In this document: one piece after another, positions 58,319 to 64,000 of the stretch
Layout of the letters: each line of letters opens with the position of its first letter
How positions within the stretch are numbered: the stretch's first letter is position 1
NCBI RefSeq assembly: GCF_009389715.1
Contig: NW_024067779.1
Span: 248,001 to 312,000, forward strand
Length of the DNA stretch: 64,000 nucleotides
Source: Phoenix dactylifera
Lineage: Eukaryota; Streptophyta; Magnoliopsida; Arecales; Arecaceae
Direction: 5' to 3'
Program-made: the position numbers and the translations under genes
Notes under the pieces: model-generated
The model's input: only the letters and a program-made list of their open reading frames with translations
Databases searched by the model: none
What the model was told of the DNA's origin: nothing

Positions 58319-59832
58319 CTCTAACCAACTAAAAAGAAATTTCGTCCTCGAAATTAACACATACCTCAATCCAAGAACAAGGCAGAAAACTTCTCTCTCA
58401 TCTCCTCCTCCAATTTTCAGGTAGCTTCTCTCTCACTGTGATTGCTTCACTGTACCTTTACATAAGAAATAATGCACCTCCTCAAAACTTGGTCCTTCCT
58501 ATCTACTATACGGATAGGCTGCTCAACATAAGAAAGATCTGCGCGGAGCTGCAAAGATGCCACCTCAATCACATGACTGGGATCAGCAATACCTCCTCAA
58601 CATAGAGACATGAAAAACAAAATAAACCCCTGATAAAGCAGGTGGAAGTGCCAGCTTATAAGCAGCAGCTCCAACTCTTTCGAGAATCTCGAATGGTCCC
58701 ACATATCTCGGACTGAGCTTACCCCGAACTCCAAATCGCATTACCCCTTTAGAAGGGGACACTCTGAGGAAAACATGATCTCCGGTTTGGAATTTCAGAT
58801 TCTGTCTCCTGATATCAGCATAGCTCTTCTATCTACTTTGAGCTGCCCGAAGTCGCTCTCTGATCAGCTGAACCTTCTCCACTGTCTGCTGAATAATCTC
58901 TGGACCTAGAATCTTTCTCTCTCCCACATCATCCCAACAGATCGGTGATCTACACTTCCTACCATACAAAGCCTCATAAGGAGCCATTTGAATACTTGCC
59001 TGGTATCTATTGTTATAGGCAAACTCTACCAACGACAAATGATGATCCCAAGAATCCCTCATGTCAATAGAACAGTTTCTCAGCATATCCTCCAGAATTT
59101 GAATGGTCCTCTCAGATGCCCATCTGTCCGTGGATGAAAAGCTGTACTGAAGCTAAGAGTGGTCCCCAAAGCTTTGTGCAAACTGCCCCAAAAATGAGCC
59201 ACAAATCGGAAGTTCCTGTCAGACACTATAGATACTGGAACTCCATGCAGTCGCACGATCTGTTCAATGTACAACTCTGCAAATCTCTCTAATGTTATCT
59301 TGATCTTAAATGCTAGAAAGTGTGCTGATTTGGTCAATCTATCTACAGTCATCCAGACTGAATCATTACCTCTAAGGGTACGAGGTAGCCCTGACACGAA
59401 ATCCATAGTAATATGCTCCCACTTCCACTCTGGGATCGGAAGGGGCTAAAGCATACCAGCTGATCTTTGATGCTCAATCTTAACTTGCTGATAAGTTAAG
59501 CATTGAGATACAAACTGAGCAATCTCTCTCTTCATATTGTTCCACTAGAACACAACTTTCAGATCCTTATACATTTTTGTACTACTAGGATGCACTGTAT
59601 ATCCAGTATTGTGAGCCTCCTCCATGATTTCCTTCTTCAGACTAGGATCATCTGGAACACAAACTCTGCCAATAAACCTCAATGAGCCATCCTCATGTAT
59701 ATGAAAATCAGGCTGAGATCCAGACTCAACGTCTTCTTTAATTTTCTGGAATCGAGAGTCATCCACTTGCGCTGCCTTAATTCTGTCAATAAGTGTAGGC
59801 TGGACCCGCAAGTTTGCCAACTTTAGGGTAGC
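58319..59832 (-). pseudogene. Ty3/gypsy pol 3' end (integrase to chromodomain region), broken
   Basis: Reading leftward: integrase HHCC half (KKEIMEEAHNTGYTVHPSSTK, 59545-59820), the second zinc half with Cys to Tyr ([16 protein letters not shown]), then the catalytic core (MDFVSGLPRTL, VDRLTKSAHFLAF, LYIEQIVRLHGVPVSIVSDR; 59080-59406), a frameshift near 59110, the core end (WDHHLSLVEFAYNNRYQASI, YGRKCRSPICWDD; 58829-59086) and a decayed tail recalling SPRYVGPFEILERVG and PIRIVDRKDQVLR. This order fits Tekay-type gypsy elements. Two stops and a frameshift make it dead. It is cut at 59832 by the next element's LTR. Confidence 0.82.
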
Positions 59833-60771
59833 TGTTGGGGTATGTGCAGACTTTTGGTGATGAAGAGAATTGAAGGAGAATCAATTCTGCATAGTTCTGT
59901 CTGGCGGACTGTCAGAGTCGACTCGAGCTACAGTCGAGTCGACTCGGGAACAGTCGAGTCGACTCGAGGCCTGTCGAGTCGACCCGAGAGGAGAAAAGCC
60001 GCAAAAATCATGTTTCTGTCTGGACTGTCAGAGTCGGCTCGAGCTACAGTCGAGTCGACTCGAAGCATCATCGAGTCGACTCGAGCCATAGTCGAGTCGA
60101 CTCGAGATCGTGCCAGTTAAACTGGAAATTGTCCAGACGTGCCAGAGTCGACTCAAACTTCAGCCGAGTCGACTCGGGCTCGCGGGAAATCATACGGATG
60201 AGTTCTCTTTTGGTGTTTTGTTGGCGTTTCGACGGCTATGATCATCTGAAGGTCTTGAGACTATATATAGGACTCATGAGAGCCCTAGGGAGAGTATTGG
60301 CCGTATATTTGAGAGAGACTCTTGTTTGTGAGGCTAGGGTTCTAGAGAAGAAGAGGATTGGGATCCTACTTCTTGTGCAAAGGGAATTCTGTGTGAATCT
60401 CTTGTAGATCGATCGCTTGTGATCGTTCGGGTGTGTGCTATCTCTGTAATCAGTTCATCCTAATTGAGATTTGGAGCGGTGGAGGACGTAGGCTATTTGT
60501 AGCCGAACCTCGTTACATCTTTGTGTTTGCTTTGCTATTTTCTTCCTTCTCCTTTCTTTGATCTTTGATAATCCGTTGCGGTGCTCAAGTGTTTTACCCT
60601 ACTGATACCACGGGGTAATCTTTTGCCCTTCGTAGGCGGAGCGAAGAGGTGATCCTTGAGTCCGGAGTCGAGGGAGCGAGAGAGTGCTTATCCGTTCGTA
60701 TCTCTCTTTGCTTGTCCGACGTCGGTGGCGGCGCCGGTGTGAGTGGGTTCCGGTGCGGGTCGCTGACAACA
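59833..60771 (+). repeat. 5' LTR of Tork-like element (939 bp)
   Basis: TGTTGGGG...CTGACAACA. Contains the palindrome array 59915-60175, a TATA box TATATATA at 60262-60269, and GC-richer leader sequence. Little overall similarity to the Sirevirus-like LTR apart from the palindrome and the primer-site junction. Confidence 0.88.
59915..60175. promoter_or_regulatory. 21-bp-phased GAGTCGACTC array in Tork-like LTR
   Basis: Eight exact and two single-mismatch copies. Starts: 59915, 59936, 59956, 59976* / 60031, 60052, 60073, 60094 / 60145, 60166 (the 60031 copy reads GAGTCGGCTC). Steps are 20-21 bp and group starts are 116 and 114 bp apart. The array ends 87 bp before the TATA box, much as in the Sirevirus-like LTR. 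Confidence 0.93.
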
Positions 60772-60800
60772 AGTGGTATCAGAGCTATTGGTTTTCTGCG

Positions 60801-63800
60801 ATGGCGGATGAAGGAAAGGTGCGAATTGAAAAGTTCAATGGCACGAACTTCGGGTTTTGGAAGATGCAAATAGAGGATTACCTTTACCAGAAGGATCTCT
60901 ATTTACCTCTTGGAGGTAGAGCAAAGAAACCAGAGAAGATGTCCGATGAAGACTGGGAGGTCCTCGATCGGAAGACGCTCGGCACCATTAGATTGTCACT
61001 TGCATCCCAAGTGGCATTCAACATCAAAAACGAGAAGACGACGATGGAGTTGATGGCAACATTGTCGCAGATGTACGAGAAACCCTCAGCATCAAACAAG
61101 GTATTTCTCATGAAGAGGTTGTTTAATCTTCGTATGAAAAATGGCGGCAGCATAGCAGAATACCTCAACGAATTCAATGGACTCACAGCCCAGTTGGAGT
61201 CAGTGGAGATTAGTTTTGACGATGAGATTCGGGCATTGCTAATCCTCTCCGGATTGCCTGATAGCTGGGAGGGCCTTGTGATGGCAGTGAGCAACTCTTC
61301 GGCGACGGGGAAGTTGATCTTTGATGACGTTGTGGGAGTGCTTCTGAGTGAAGAAGCAAGAAGGAAATCTTCTGGAGCTACGGAGTCGTCTGGAAGTGTA
61401 CTAAACACCTCTGACCGAGGAAGACAAAAGAAGGACGGTCGATCTCGAAGCGACTCGAAGTCGAGATCCAACAGGTCTCAAGCACCTCAGAACAAGGGAG
61501 TGAAGTGCTGGAACTGCGGAAAGACGGCGCACTTTAGGAGGGACTGCAAATCTCCTAAAGGGAAGCAAGGCGACCACACCGAAGGAGTCAGCAAGGATCT
61601 GGCAAATCTTGCTGAAGACGGTGATATGGATGCCCTCGTTCTATCTTTATCTACCTGTGACGAGTCTTGGGTGATAGACTCGGGCGCGTCTTTCCATGCT
61701 ACATCCCAACGGAAGCTTCTTGGAGGATATGAGAAGGGAGACTTCGGCAAAGTCTACCTAGGGGATGGAGAGCCTTGCACCATACAAGGAAGGGGAAGCG
61801 CGGAAGTGAAGTTGACTTCTGGATCTTCACTTGAGCTTGAGGACGTACGGCACATGCCTCAACTGCAGAGGAATCTGATTTCTGTTGGACAGTTGGCGAG
61901 CCAGGGGTACAACACTACTTTCACAGCTGATAAGTGGAAGATATCCAGGGGTTCGTTGACGGTGGCTAGTGGCAAGAAGGTTGGGACACTTTATGTCGCC
62001 AACGGCATGGAGAACTCTATTGGAGTTGCTGCAGCAGATGTGGACACCAAGTTATGGCATTGTAGACTTGGGCACATGAGTTATCAGGGACTGGAGGTGA
62101 TGCACCAGTTGGGAAAGCAGCAGGGTCTCAGGAGTGTTGAGATGGACTTCTGTGAGGATTGTGTTCTCGGAAAACAGAAGCGTGTTTCATTCAACAAAGA
62201 AGGTAAACCTCGGAAGCAAGAAAAGCTAGATCTCGTGCACACGGACGTGTGGGGGCCTGCACCGGTTTCTTCCATTGGTGGATCTCAGTACTATGTTACT
62301 TTTATTGATGATGCTACCAGGAAGCTTTGGGTGTTCTTCTTGAAGCACAAGTCAGAGGTATTTGGGGTCTTCAGGAGATGGCAGGCGATGGTAGAACTCG
62401 AGACAGGAAAGAGGTTGAAATGCCTGAGATCGGACAACGGTGGTGAGTATTGTAGCAGGGAGTTTGAGGACTACTGTGCAGATGTTGGGATCGTCAGGCA
62501 AAGGACAGTTCCAGGGACACCACAACAAAACGGAGTTGCTGAAAGGATGAACAGAACAATTAATGAGCGTGCCAGGAGTATGAGGATACATGCTGGATTG
62601 CCACAGCAGTTTTGGGCGGAAGCAATTAACACTGCTGCCTACTTGATCAACAGAAGGCCATCAAAGAAACTTAAATTTGGGATTCCTGAGGAAGCATGGA
62701 CAGCGAAGAAGATTGATTTGGCGCACTTACGAGTATTCGGTTGTACCAGTTATGTCCATGTTGATTCCAGTGAAAGAAGCAAACTAGACGCCAATCAAAG
62801 AAGTGCATTTTCGTTGGATACGGAGGTCAACTGTTTGGGTACCGGCTGTGGGATCCCGAACACAGGAAGATCATTCGTAGTAATGATGTGGTATTCAATG
62901 AGAAAATGCAGCAGAGCTATGAATCAAAAACAAAACCTGTTGAGCCGTGTTTTGTGGATCCTGAAGAGGAGTCTGCAAATTCTGATCAGAAGACTCAGTC
63001 AGAGCAAGAACCTGAAGCATTGGCACCCCCTCCACAACTAAGAAGGTCCACTCGTAGTACTCATGGGAAGCCTCCTCAAAGGTATGATGGGACTCTTAGT
63101 TATTTGCTGCTCACAGATAATGGCGAACCTGAATGCTTTACGGAAGCATTGGAGGTTGATACCAGGAAGGAGTGGGAGTTGGCCATGGATGATGAGATGA
63201 AGTCATTGGAGCAGAATCAAACATGGAATTTGGTGGATCTGCCTAAGGGGAAGAAAGCACTGTCAAACAAATGGATTTACAGGCTGAAGGAAGAGCAGGA
63301 TGGGAAGAAGCGGTACAAGGCCAGGCTGGTTGTAAAAGAATTTCAGCAGAGAGCAGGTATCGACTTCACAGAGATTTTTTCTCCTGTAGTCAAGATGAGT
63401 TCTATTCGAGCGGTGCTGAGCATGGTGGCAGTAGAGGATCTTCACTTAGAGCAGCTTGATGTGAAGACGGCCTTTCTCCACGGAGATCTCGATGAGGAGA
63501 TATATATGCAGCAGCCGGAGGGATACATTGCAGCTGGCACGGGTGACTTAGTCTGCAAATTAAAGAAAAGCCTCTATGGTTTGAAACAGGCACCCAGACA
63601 ATGGTATCTCAAGTTCGATAGTTACATGCTTGAGATAGGATACAGAAGATGTCAGGAGGATCACTGTTGCTACTTCCGGAACTTCGGTACATCTTACATT
63701 ATCTTGCTATTGTATGTTGATGACATGTTAGTTGCAGGAGCTAGCATGCATGAGATTGCAAAATTGAAGCTGAAGCTGTCAAAAAAATTTGCAATGAAGG

Positions 63801-64000
63801 ATCTAGGAGCAGCGAAACAGATCCTTGGGATGCGGATCAGCAGAGATAGGTCTAAACATATCCTCAGACTATCTCAGGCGGAGTACATCAGCCGAGTACT
63901 CAGGAGATTCTGCATGGAGGGTGCCAAACCTGTTGGCACACCGCTGGGTGCCCACTTTAAGCTTTCAAAAGGGCAAAGTCCGAAGACGCGGGTGGAGGAG
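60801..64000 (+). pseudogene. Copia Gag-Pol polyprotein with one frameshift, partial
   Basis: ATG 60801 (MADEGKVRIEKFNGTNFGFW). Gag with UBN2-type domain, zinc knuckle CWNCGKTAHFRRDC (about residue 236), aspartic protease VIDSGASFHAT (about 290), pre-integrase LWHCRLGHMSYQGL, integrase core with HTDVWGPAP and DNGGEYCSREFEDYC, and PQQNGVAERMNRTI. Near 62800 the frame changes (one-base loss or equivalent) just before the usual GYG...LWDP region. The second frame then stays open to the window end through RT: NKWIYRLK, AFLHGDLDEEIYMQQPEGY, LYGLKQAPRQWY and YVDDMLVAG. The original frame ends at 63041. Nearly intact otherwise, so the insertion is likely recent. Confidence 0.9.

Larger units (their letters stand above)
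59833..64000 (+). mobile_element. Tork/TNT1-like Ty1/copia element (continues past window)
   Basis: The 5' LTR, initiator tRNA-Met primer site (TGGTATCAGAGC, 60774-60785) and a long polyprotein run to the window end. It begins in the middle of the reversed gypsy integrase, consistent with a nested insertion. The preceding GTAGC (59828-59832) would be the target-site duplication if repeated after the 3' LTR, which lies outside the window. Confidence 0.9.

Noticed and set aside
60684-60800. Earlier ATG for the Tork-like polyprotein
   Set aside because: The upstream in-frame part covers the LTR end and primer site. The ATG at 60801 just after the primer site is the family's normal start.

Overview
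This is plant nuclear DNA. It holds intron-split PDR-type ABCG transporter genes, coiled-coil NB-ARC-LRR (CNL) resistance genes with no TIR class, Ty1/copia and Ty3/gypsy LTR retrotransposons primed by initiator tRNA-Met, and AT-rich intergenic DNA. A monocot, possibly a palm, is a reasonable guess from gene style. The sequence alone does not prove it.

Layout. (1) 1-5656 and 18280-23937 are two near-identical copies of one block: a 3'-truncated ABCG/PDR gene on + meeting a decayed CNL gene on -. Only the second copy has its 5' exons in the window (from 15992). (2) 5683-7270 is a gene-poor segment that recurs at 54213-55800. (3) 7.3-15.9 kb is a relic zone with a 97-bp tandem repeat, an isolated CNL coiled-coil exon (8150-8557 -), AT-rich DNA and an LRR relic (12.2-13.6 kb -). 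(4) 23.98-53.95 kb is a tandem duplication with an exact 14,986-bp period. Each unit holds a ~107-bp repeat array, an ARC-domain fragment, an open CNL gene (C or D, 779 aa, -) and an 11,663-bp copia element with 2,138-bp LTRs. Both element copies have the same ACCTC target-site duplication, so they were copied together with the flanking DNA. (5) 55.97-59.83 kb is the 3' end of a reversed gypsy element. A Tork/TNT1-like copia element (59.83 kb to the window end) abuts it, probably inserted in it.

Most interesting material. The large copia element looks Sirevirus/SIRE-like, but only its gag is open. pol is in fragments and the nucleocapsid zinc knuckle has lost its cysteines. It carries three unusual structures. 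First, the LTR upstream region has an array of the 10-bp palindrome GAGTCGACTC on a 21-bp lattice, grouped 4-4-2-2-2-2-4-4. The same palindrome with 21-bp spacing occurs four times inside gag. It occurs again, grouped 4-4-2, at the same place upstream of the TATA box in the unrelated Tork-like element. Second, the transcribed part of the LTR has a 12-bp perfect hairpin followed by eight hairpins whose stems change in sequence but stay complementary, while loop ends stay GAGC...AAA-like. Third, the inner non-coding region has two ~75-bp units in which the hairpin arms GTGCC/GGCAC are swapped. These suggest conserved DNA or RNA structure in an element that has nearly stopped coding for protein.

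The resistance genes form a young cluster grown by unequal exchange. Copies A and B are broken. C and D are open but have a short LRR, and they end at a UAG codon followed in frame by a foreign ARC fragment.
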